The notes under the pieces: model-generated | The model's database searches: none | What the model saw: only the letters and a program-made list of their open reading frames with translations | Told to the model about the DNA's origin: nothing | Program-made: the position numbers and the translations under genes | Shown here: one piece after another, positions 31,466 to 37,277 of the stretch | How positions within the stretch are numbered: the stretch's first letter is position 1 | How the letters are laid out: the number at the start of each line of letters is the position of its first letter | Origin: an uncultured Ruminococcus sp. | GTDB taxonomy: Bacteria; Bacillota; Clostridia; Oscillospirales; Ruminococcaceae | Reading direction: 5' to 3' | DNA length: 37,277 nucleotides | NCBI GenBank assembly: GCA_937910385.1 | Contig: CALEPT010000217.1 | Location: forward strand, 1 to 37,277

Positions 31466-32479
31466 TTATACTTTTGTGAAGAATCTCTGATGAGTCTCGA
31501 ACGTATCGCCCGGCTTTATCTCACGGTAGCCCGAGACGTCCGCGGGGAGGCTCAGGTTCGGCGCATCTATCATCGCAGTCATCGGCTCGGGGCAGAAATA
31601 ATGGTTGAAGCCGCGGTCATTCCAGATTATCCAGAACTTATACTCCTCCGAGACCTCGTAGCAAAGCTTCTTTCCGCTCGCAATATCCTCGGCGATCACT
31701 CCGTGGAACTTCTCATGATCCAGCTCGGCATACTCACCAAAATACATATCATTATCGCAAACCTGGAGCACGGGGCACTTGTTGCCCGTCTTGTATTCGA
31801 GATCCCACATTGTAAGGGACTTCAGTCTCTCCGTCGGGAGACAGCGCTCGTTGAGCTCACATTTCTTGCCGATCGGAACGGTAAGGCGGATATCACCCTC
31901 CTTGCCTCCGTCTGCAAACGGAGCGTTTATTGCCGTATGAGAAGCAAGCGACATGGGAAGCACCTTATCGCCCGAGGCGTTAGTGAATTTTATATTCTGC
32001 TCAAGGCCGTTTTCCGACAGCGTAAAGGTATACTCCGCAACGAACGGTACGGGCAGATACTTGAAGAACTCATCGTTCTCGTCATAGACATAGCGTGTTT
32101 TCAGCCATGCGCAGTTGCTGTCAGCATTATGCTCGACTACCTCGTGGACCCTCTTGTGCAAAAAACCGTGAATGTGATTGTTGTACGGAGCCTTCTCATT
32201 CACAGGAAGCTGATAAACAGCGTCGGAGGTTTTAAGAACTCCGTCCGCAAAACGGTTAGGCAGATAGAGCGTAGGAAGTCCCCACACCTCAGCGGACTGC
32301 TTGATATCATCAGCGGTATTATCCGCATTGAAGCGGAAGAACTCCATGCCGTTGACATTGTCCCTCAGACGGATAACGTTCGAGCCGACCTCATATGCAA
32401 CAAGAGCTTCGTATCCTCCTGCCTGCAAGCGCACACAGGTAAGTCCGTTAAAGTTTATCATCTGTGTTGAGTTTGTCAT
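31466..32479 (-). CDS. Aldose 1-epimerase family protein (GalM-like)
   Basis: This 337-residue protein has the galactose mutarotase fold: GGYEALVAYEVGSNVIRL near the N-terminus, NNHIHGFLHKRVHEV with a His pair in the position of the catalytic His, a second His in SLASHTAINAPF, and the later HYFCPEPMTAMIDAPN. It should interconvert sugar anomers, fitting its place near cellobiose phosphorylase. I choose ATG 32479 (MTNSTQM) because AAAGGA is nine bases upstream. The ribosome site and first codons are duplicated 970 bases upstream (33439-33467). Confidence 0.87.
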   Translation of the reverse strand: MTNSTQMINFNGLTCVRLQAGGYEALVAYEVGSNVIRLRDNVNGMEFFRFNADNTADDIKQSAEVWGLPTLYLPNRFADGVLKTSDAVYQLPVNEKAPYNNHIHGFLHKRVHEVVEHNADSNCAWLKTRYVYDENDEFFKYLPVPFVAEYTFTLSENGLEQNIKFTNASGDKVLPMSLASHTAINAPFADGGKEGDIRLTVPIGKKCELNERCLPTERLKSLTMWDLEYKTGNKCPVLQVCDNDMYFGEYAELDHEKFHGVIAEDIASGKKLCYEVSEEYKFWIIWNDRGFNHYFCPEPMTAMIDAPNLSLPADVSGYREIKPGDTFETHQRFFTKV

Positions 32480-32495
32480 TTGTATCATTCCTTTC
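32467..32495. repeat. 29-base direct repeat, copy 1
   Basis: It matches 33439-33467 at 28 of 29 positions (G or A at one site). It covers the ribosome site and first four codons of the epimerase gene. The two copies bracket the zinc-ribbon gene. Confidence 0.9.
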
Positions 32496-32498
32496 TGC

Positions 32499-33416
32499 TT
32501 AATCATATACTTCATAAATCTGTCCACAATAGTGATGATTATCCAAACATTTTAAATTACTGCTAAAAAGTATTTTTTTAAGAGGAGAACCACATAATGG
32601 ACACTTGTTTGTTTTTTGCAACAATTCATTTCTGTTATGTTTGGATCTATAAATTAATTCTCCTATATTTTCATTTGTTATTATGGCAGGAAATGCAGAA
32701 TTTCCAGAAAAATAACTCCTGAAATAAGAATCAAAGTAGCTACATTCGACTGTTTTTCCCAAAGCAAATAAAATAGTATTTCCACCCTCTCCATATAATA
32801 AAGTGCCACCATCGCCATTATAAGGAGAATGAGAATATAGAGTTATACCATTTTCTGTTAAAATCTTTGCATTATTATATCCTATATCATATGCTTTTTT
32901 TATAAGTGGGTGTAAGGAAGTGCATTTAGTTGTAAAAGAGTTATATATTACGTCTATAGGTATATTCCCGTTAAAAAGCTCATCATATATCTTTCGGAAA
33001 TTACTGTCCCACATAACAGAGGCTTGTTTTTCGCTTATATCTGTAGAATGTTTTGCTATAGTTAAAAGGCTATTATAATTATCTTTTTCCAATTCGTATA
33101 AAGACATTTTACCCTCAAAAATATTTTTAAAACAATTTTCAAGATATAACCAGTAGCCCTGCCAACTTGCTGGAAAGTCCTTGATTATGCTGTTTATTGT
33201 CTCCTGTGCAGGCTGTCCAATTTTCATCTGCGCCTTTGCATTTTCAACACGGCGGTTGAGCTCAGAGTTACCTATAGTTGTCTCTACAGTCTGCCCGAGA
33301 AGTGTTTTCGCCTGTTCGATAGTATATTTGCAGCCGCACATTTGACATTGAAAAAAACCTTCGTCAGTTCTCTGAAAATCAAGCGAGTTGCAAAGTTCGC
33401 ACTGCATTCTTTTCAC
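32499..33416 (-). CDS. Zinc-ribbon protein of unknown function
   Basis: This 305-residue cytosolic protein has a zinc ribbon at each end: CELC...CQMC (6-27) and CPLC...C-x5-CG (about 273-299). The middle is helical (about 60-200) and then beta-rich with HSPYNGDGGTLLYGEGG. The N-terminal ribbon resembles TFIIB-type zinc-ribbon leaders on many Firmicute proteins; the rest is unfamiliar. The start is GTG 33416, with GGAGGT nine bases upstream. This start overlaps the TGA of a 12-codon leader ORF (33413-33451). Its body is AT-rich compared with neighbours, suggesting acquisition. Confidence 0.72.
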   Translation of the reverse strand: MKRMQCELCNSLDFQRTDEGFFQCQMCGCKYTIEQAKTLLGQTVETTIGNSELNRRVENAKAQMKIGQPAQETINSIIKDFPASWQGYWLYLENCFKNIFEGKMSLYELEKDNYNSLLTIAKHSTDISEKQASVMWDSNFRKIYDELFNGNIPIDVIYNSFTTKCTSLHPLIKKAYDIGYNNAKILTENGITLYSHSPYNGDGGTLLYGEGGNTILFALGKTVECSYFDSYFRSYFSGNSAFPAIITNENIGELIYRSKHNRNELLQKTNKCPLCGSPLKKILFSSNLKCLDNHHYCGQIYEVYD

Positions 33417-33451
33417 ATTGATATACCTCCGACTTTACTTGAGTTTGTCAT
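33413..33451 (-). CDS. 12-codon leader ORF before the zinc-ribbon gene
   Basis: ATG at 33451 reads MTNSSKVGGISM then TGA at 33413-33415. The first four codons and the ribosome site are a copy of the epimerase gene start. Its TGA overlaps the GTG of the zinc-ribbon gene (GTGA), so ribosomes ending here could restart on it. It is probably a by-product of the 29-base duplication that now couples translation. Confidence 0.4.
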   Translation of the reverse strand: MTNSSKVGGISM

Positions 33452-33467
33452 TTATATCATTCCTTTC
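33439..33467. repeat. 29-base direct repeat, copy 2
   Basis: It matches 32467-32495 with a single mismatch. It lies just after the 3' end of the membrane protein gene (33471), the place where the epimerase gene would have started before the zinc-ribbon gene was inserted. Confidence 0.9.
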
Positions 33468-33470
33468 GGA

Positions 33471-33911
33471 TCAAAATTTTCTTAAATATCTTATAAGCGC
33501 TGTTAAGCCTCTGAATATCAGCGCCCATACAGTTCCGGCTATCATTATCATTAATATTAATGCCAGTCCCATGCCTTCAAAATTCACTAACGATTCAGAT
33601 GAGAAAAGCTTGTTCATATCGACTGTACATATCCATATGGATGCAGCTGTATCGGCAGCTATATTTCCGATGAATAAGAACAGGCAGCATTTCCATGCCG
33701 GCATTTCAAACTCTTCGCAGAAGCGTTTTTCCGCTTTCAGGTACACGATAGGCAGTGCAAAGCAGCATATAGCCTCGATCATTATTGCTATAAAAAAGCC
33801 GGAGCCAGACTCTTCGGTCATTACATCTATCCAAGCTGACAGCATGAATATCAGGATATTCACGGCAAAGCTAAAAAAGACGATCTTCAACGAATTAAAA
33901 AATGATCTCAT
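33471..33911 (-). CDS. Hypothetical membrane protein
   Basis: This 146-residue protein has four hydrophobic spans (about 8-28, 39-58, 73-92 and 112-135) and short charged loops, with both ends likely in the cytoplasm. I do not recognise a family. AAGGTGA precedes the ATG. It lies nine bases after the citrate synthase stop and is probably in that transcript. Confidence 0.68.
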   Translation of the reverse strand: MRSFFNSLKIVFFSFAVNILIFMLSAWIDVMTEESGSGFFIAIMIEAICCFALPIVYLKAEKRFCEEFEMPAWKCCLFLFIGNIAADTAASIWICTVDMNKLFSSESLVNFEGMGLALILMIMIAGTVWALIFRGLTALIRYLRKF

Positions 33912-33920
33912 ATAATCACC

Positions 33921-35288
33921 TTAATCAATGCGGTTCTCCATATCGGTGTACTCTCTCATGGGAGAGATAGCCTTATACGCGGGACGTATTATCTTGTTGG
34001 AGTTGATGAGCTCCTCAATGCGGTGAGCCGACCAGCCTGCGATACGGGAAGTCGCAAAAAGCGGTGTGAACAGCTCGTCCGGTATACCGAGCATCCTGTA
34101 AACAAAACCGCTGTAGAAGTCCACATTCGCGCAAACTCCTTTGTAAATGCGCCGCTCCTCGGCAATGACCTCGGGAGCAAGTCTCTCAACGAGCGAATAC
34201 AGTGCGAATTCGTCCTCTCTGCCCTTTTCGGCCGAGAGCTTCTCAACAAATCCCTTGAACACCTTTGCGCGCGGATCGGACTGCGAATAGACAGCGTGTC
34301 CCATACCATAAATGAGACCTGCTCTGTCAAACGCCTCCTTATGAAGCAGCTTCTTAAGATAATTGCGAACCTCGTCCTCATCTGTCCAATCTCCGACAGT
34401 TTCTTTCATATCATCAAACATCATCGCTACCTTGATATTAGCTCCGCCGTGCTTTGGTCCCTTTAATGAACCGAGAGCCGCAGCTATTGCTGAGTAGGTG
34501 TCAGTTCCCGATGAAGAAACAACGTGTACTGTGAATGTGGAATTATTTCCGCCGCCGTGCTCTGCATGGAGAACCAGCGCAAGGTCAAGTATACGAGCCT
34601 CAAGCTCGGAATAGTGCTTGTTCGGACGGAGCATATACAGCAGATTTTCAGCGATCGAAAGGTCGGGATTCGGATCATGTATAAACAGACTTCCTCCGAA
34701 TTTTGAGTATTTATAGGCATTATATCCGTAAACCGCAAGCACCGGGAAAAGTGTTATCAGCTCAAGGCATTGCCTGAGAACATTAGGGGTAGAAATGTCA
34801 TTCGCCTTGTCGTCATATGAATATAATGCAAGAACACTCTTGGCGAGAGTATTCATCATATTATCGCTCGGAGCCTTCATGATAACGTCACGTGTAAACG
34901 TTGTCGGTAGTTCCCTGAAGTCCGCAAGCAGTCTTCTGAACTCAGAAAGCTCATGCTCAGACGGCATACTGCCGAAAAGCAGGAGATATACGGTCTCTTC
35001 AAAGCCAAAGCGTTTTTCCTTTATAAAACCTGCGACTATGTCTTCGACGTCTATTCCCCTGTAGTAGAGCTTTCCGTCACCGTGATTCGGCATACCGTCT
35101 CCTGTATTCAGGACCTTTATTGTGCTTATATTAGTAAGGCCGGCAACGACTCCGTTTCCGTTTATATCACGCAGACCTCTCTTAACATCATATTGTGTAT
35201 AAAGCTCGGGGTCTATTTTATATCCCTCCAGAGACTTATCTGCAAGCTTCATGATCTCCGGTGTGACTTCTGAAAATCTGTAGTTCAT
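33921..35288 (-). CDS. gltA: Citrate synthase
   Basis: This 455-residue enzyme condenses acetyl-CoA and oxaloacetate and feeds glutamate synthesis in an anaerobe with a partial citric acid cycle. Active-site blocks are visible: LHAEHGGGNNSTFTVHVVSSSGTDTYSAI (the first catalytic His region), LGSLKGPKHGGANIKV (second His) and a late ANVDFYSGFVYRMLGIP (Asp). It belongs to the longer form seen in Clostridia. I choose ATG 35288, with AAAGGG nine bases upstream. The promoter lies about 170 bases upstream, leaving a long leader. Confidence 0.95.
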   Translation of the reverse strand: MNYRFSEVTPEIMKLADKSLEGYKIDPELYTQYDVKRGLRDINGNGVVAGLTNISTIKVLNTGDGMPNHGDGKLYYRGIDVEDIVAGFIKEKRFGFEETVYLLLFGSMPSEHELSEFRRLLADFRELPTTFTRDVIMKAPSDNMMNTLAKSVLALYSYDDKANDISTPNVLRQCLELITLFPVLAVYGYNAYKYSKFGGSLFIHDPNPDLSIAENLLYMLRPNKHYSELEARILDLALVLHAEHGGGNNSTFTVHVVSSSGTDTYSAIAAALGSLKGPKHGGANIKVAMMFDDMKETVGDWTDEDEVRNYLKKLLHKEAFDRAGLIYGMGHAVYSQSDPRAKVFKGFVEKLSAEKGREDEFALYSLVERLAPEVIAEERRIYKGVCANVDFYSGFVYRMLGIPDELFTPLFATSRIAGWSAHRIEELINSNKIIRPAYKAISPMREYTDMENRID

Positions 35289-35457
35289 ATCCTTCATCCC
35301 TTTCTTTTCTATCTTGCAATATTGCTCTTACAACTAAATCTCGCATTGTTTATATTGCCCGGAAAAGCAGCTTTGTATCAGCAACATCACGTACCGCAGG
35401 CCGCATACAATTTTTAATGAGTTAACCGGCAAAGCAATAATAAATGTGCATACTCCA

Positions 35458-35486
35458 ATTATAGATTATTTCCGAAATTTTGTCAA
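35458..35486 (-). promoter_or_regulatory. gltA promoter
   Basis: On the minus strand TTGACA (35481-35486), 17 bases, TATAAT (35458-35463). Transcription would start near 35451, giving an untranslated leader of about 160 bases that contains complementary TTGC..GCCGG / CCGGGCAA segments. Confidence 0.88.
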
Positions 35487-35549
35487 GTCTAAACATATCT
35501 GATACTCATGCGGATAAAATCCGATCTGTCATACTTTTATTTTCAGCTA

Positions 35550-35578
35550 TTGCTTTTTTATACGATTTAATGTATAAT
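35550..35578 (+). promoter_or_regulatory. Promoter of the 22-codon peptide gene
   Basis: TTGCTT (35550-35555), a 17-base gap and TATAAT (35573-35578) with TG before the -10, 33 bases upstream of the ATG at 35611. It is divergent from the gltA promoter. Confidence 0.65.
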
Positions 35579-35610
35579 AAGATAAATACATATCATCAAG
35601 GGGAAATAAA

Positions 35611-35679
35611 ATGGAAAAATTAAAAAAAGCCTGCCTGTCAAATGTAATGAACCCATGCACCCTGCTTGCAAGACGTTAA
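35611..35679 (+). CDS. Short peptide gene or truncated gene start
   Basis: ATG 35611 has AAGGGG seven bases upstream and opens 22 codons beginning MEKLKKACLSNVMNPC, with two cysteines and a basic end, stopping at TAA 35677-35679. A consensus-like promoter precedes it. The peptide is not recognised. It may be a true small peptide, or the beginning of a gene cut off where foreign DNA was joined, since the following sequence changes character. Confidence 0.4.
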   Translation: MEKLKKACLSNVMNPCTLLARR

Positions 35680-35784
35680 ACTGCAACCTCGTGCGTAGCG
35701 ACGCGCGATAACATATTGATTAAAAGAAGCGTTTGCTATTTGTTCTACACCAAGTTAAAACCTAGGAAATTTTAATAAGGAACA

Positions 35785-35805
35785 ATGCAGAATGACAAAT
35801 TGTAA
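35785..35805 (+). CDS. Six-codon leader ORF (MQNDKL)
   Basis: ATG 35785 follows AAGGAACA and ends at TAA 35803-35805, one base before the first hairpin (35806). It overlaps a longer frame starting at 35792. The small ORF plus terminator arrangement is like ribosome-mediated attenuation leaders. Confidence 0.35.
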   Translation: MQNDKL

Positions 35806-35908
35806 ACGTCCGAATTTTCGGGCGTATTTTGTTGTTTCTGCAAGGCATTTTTCCTATGGCCGTAACTTGGGCGACAAAGTATCGCCCGTTTTTTGTGCCC
35901 TTAGGTAA
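35792..35908 (+). CDS. 38-codon leader ORF spanning two hairpins
   Basis: ATG 35792 starts MTNCKRPNFRAYFVVSARHF and ends at TAA 35906-35908. It covers both hairpins at 35806-35825 and 35869-35887. Translation of it would melt these hairpins, so it may control transcription into the acyltransferase gene that follows 45 bases later. The peptide itself is not recognised. Confidence 0.35.
   Translation: MTNCKRPNFRAYFVVSARHFSYGRNLGDKVSPVFCALR
35806..35825 (+). terminator. Attenuator-type hairpin 1
   Basis: ACGTCCGAA pairs with TTCGGGCGT (one T-G pair) with a two-base tip, followed by ATTTTGTTGTTT. It lies in the leader before the acyltransferase gene. Confidence 0.55.
35869..35896 (+). terminator. 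Attenuator-type hairpin 2
   Basis: GGGCGA (35869-35874) pairs with TCGCCC (35882-35887) and is followed by GTTTTTTG. This is a good intrinsic terminator, placed 66 bases before the acyltransferase start. Confidence 0.78.
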
Positions 35909-35952
35909 TCCCAACGCAGAATAAGTAGCGAACATAAACAAACGCTACTAAA

Positions 35953-36969
35953 ATGCAACAACGCAATCCTGCCTTTGATATTATGAAAGGTATTGCCGTG
36001 TTACTTATGGTGTGGGAACATTGTAATCTACACTTGTTACCATATGAGCACGCATTTATTTATTCTTTCCACATGCCTCTTTTCTTCCTCTTGGGAGGAT
36101 ATTTTGCAAAAGATGTATATTCTTTTGATGGATTTTGGGTAACAACCAAGAAAAATGCCAGACGCTTACTCCTTCCCTATGCAGTAACATTTATTCTACT
36201 TATCCTATGGGGATTCATTCAATCAGTTCTGAAACACGACTGGAGTCTTGTAATGCGTTATGTAATTACATTATTCTGGGCATCTGGTGATGCGTGGGAA
36301 TATACATCCGGTTTAGTAACAGCTGGTCCGATGTGGTTTCTTATAGCACTATTTTGGACAAGAGAAATCTTTTATAGCATTCAGGTATTGGCCAATAAAC
36401 TATCTTCAAAGTATAGAGAAGTGATTGTTATCAGTACATGCCTAATCCTTTCTTTAGCAGCCAAGTTCATTTACCCGCATGCCCAACCTCTCCCGTTTGG
36501 TATTTTACCGGGAATAACGGCTCTCATTTTTTATGCTATCGGATGGTTAGTACATAAACATACTATTCCATGGTATATAATTGCAATTTGTGTTATTTGT
36601 TGGCCATTTACCATTTATCATGACGGAATTGAATTATATGGATGTCAATATTCATTTCCTCTTGATATTTTTGGTGCGTGTGGGGGTACATACATAATTT
36701 ATAAGTTATGCGATGCCTTATGCGCATTCAATAACAAATATAGTTGGCTTCATAAATCTCCTATATTTCTAAAATGGTGTGGCATGTACTCTCTTCCTAT
36801 TCTGTGTATGCATACATTTGAAACACATAGCGGAATATTGTGGTCCTTTAAATGTCGTTTTCCGTTTGAAATGGGTGCTGATGCAATGATGTGGGCAAGA
36901 ATTCTTGCAGCACTTTTCTTTGCATGCCTCGTCATCAATATTCCGATATTAAAAAAAGTGTATAAATAG
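35953..36969 (+). CDS. Acyltransferase-3 family membrane protein
   Basis: This 338-residue protein has about ten membrane spans. Near the start FDIMKGIAVLLMVWEHC (8-24) and later HAFIYSFHMPLFFLLGGYF (34-52) are hallmarks of the acyltransferase-3 family, which moves acyl groups onto cell-surface sugars or other polymers; the conserved His is His23 or the His of YSFHMPLFF. Base composition is more AT-rich than the core genes, and its strand is opposite to almost everything else. The first ATG has no clear ribosome site, so the start is uncertain. It lies behind an attenuator-like leader and in front of mobile-type DNA. Confidence 0.82.
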   Translation: MQQRNPAFDIMKGIAVLLMVWEHCNLHLLPYEHAFIYSFHMPLFFLLGGYFAKDVYSFDGFWVTTKKNARRLLLPYAVTFILLILWGFIQSVLKHDWSLVMRYVITLFWASGDAWEYTSGLVTAGPMWFLIALFWTREIFYSIQVLANKLSSKYREVIVISTCLILSLAAKFIYPHAQPLPFGILPGITALIFYAIGWLVHKHTIPWYIIAICVICWPFTIYHDGIELYGCQYSFPLDIFGACGGTYIIYKLCDALCAFNNKYSWLHKSPIFLKWCGMYSLPILCMHTFETHSGILWSFKCRFPFEMGADAMMWARILAALFFACLVINIPILKKVYK

Positions 36970-37277
36970 TTATGCTGCCCTTACCTGCCACTTTCGAGCA
37001 AAGTACGGGACACACACCTGACACAAGACCGGATGGTCTTCACTGCCGGACGATAAAACAAAGGCACTTCCTTTATTCACCCCGACCAACTCCCCTTCCG
37101 AGCAGGCTGGATTTTTCTTCCTTTCCCGGCAAATCAGATTTGCCGCTCTTGTTTCGTTTGTTGTACGGCTATGAGATAGCCGCTCCTTTCTTGGCAGTTC
37201 CGCCGACTGCCGGTCGGCATTTGCTTTCTTCTTTTGTGCGGTATTGAATGCCGCATTGCCGCGTTTGTTTATTCTCC
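36970..37277. other. Palindrome-rich tail, probable mobile-element DNA
   Basis: No convincing gene is seen in these 308 bases. Four short palindromes are spread over about 130 bases: GGCAAATCAGATTTGCC (37128-37144), GGCTATGAGATAGCC (37167-37181), GCCGAC..GTCGGC (37202-37218) and GCGGTATTGAATGCCGC (37238-37254). From memory, such sequence occurs near mobilisation genes of Tn1549/Tn916-like conjugative elements in gut Firmicutes. A 91-codon frame (36972-37247) crosses all the palindromes and is probably not a gene. Confidence 0.45.

Noticed and set aside
31460..32470. A 336-codon plus-strand frame
   Set aside because: It mirrors the GalM-like gene codon for codon; composition is that of antisense DNA.
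36972..37247. A 91-codon plus-strand frame after the acyltransferase gene
   Set aside because: It has no ribosome site, is rich in Pro, Leu and Ser and crosses four palindromes; treated as non-coding mobile-type DNA.

Overview
The window is a chromosomal segment of a Gram-positive, cellulose- or plant-fibre-associated Firmicute, most likely a Ruminococcus-like member of the Oscillospiraceae. This is inferred from three things. First, a secreted protein carries a type I dockerin. Second, there is a GH94 cellobiose phosphorylase. Third, the genes are Firmicute in character: the YmfF/YmfH pair, a T-box-controlled valS, strong AGGAGG ribosome sites and TTGACA-17-TATAAT promoters. Nearly all genes read on the minus strand. 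No species can be assigned without a search.

Left end (1-6100) is an AT-rich accessory island. It opens with the tnpB and tnpA genes of an IS66-family element, whose end lies at about 896. Next, in transcription order on the minus strand from about 4600 down to 948, is the most notable locus of the window, a retron operon. It runs: phosphoribosyltransferase-like effector, winged-helix protein, a recognisable msr-msd RNA gene (17-bp a1/a2 repeat, branching-G context, 22-bp msd stem), a retron reverse transcriptase with NAxxH, YADD and (I/V)TG motifs, then three small genes. Those three are a DUF3791 protein, a DUF3990 ADP-ribosyltransferase-fold protein and a DUF3791-like protein. Each is joined to the previous gene by a 1-4 base start/stop overlap. 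One promoter and one terminator frame the set. The PRTase plus winged-helix retron is a known architecture (type III in the published retron scheme, from memory). The tightly coupled DUF3791-DUF3990 toxin-like tail is, to my knowledge, not a described part of it. The island continues with a ribbon-helix-helix protein, a SLOG-fold protein and two gene relics.

Core region (6101-25823) holds: an ABC-2 exporter pair; the str operon (rpsL-rpsG-fusA-tuf, with an extra promoter before tuf); a long operon of ymfF-ymfH-lgt-folD plus two membrane proteins, in which Lgt carries a 120-residue acidic tail; gdhA; folC with a DUF3592 gene; a Dabb protein; an AT-rich VOC protein; and valS under a T-box riboswitch.

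Right region (26334-35288) is linked to carbohydrate use: the LRR-transglutaminase-dockerin protein, a DUF3592 protein, cellobiose phosphorylase, a GalM-like epimerase, a zinc-ribbon gene bracketed by 29-bp direct repeats, a membrane protein and citrate synthase. Between the epimerase and cellobiose phosphorylase lie a compact structured element and a decayed XRE regulator.

Right end (about 35500-37277) switches to the plus strand. It holds a 22-codon peptide gene, a leader with two overlapping mini-ORFs and two hairpins (attenuator-like), an acyltransferase-3 membrane protein, and a palindrome-rich tail that looks like mobile-element DNA.
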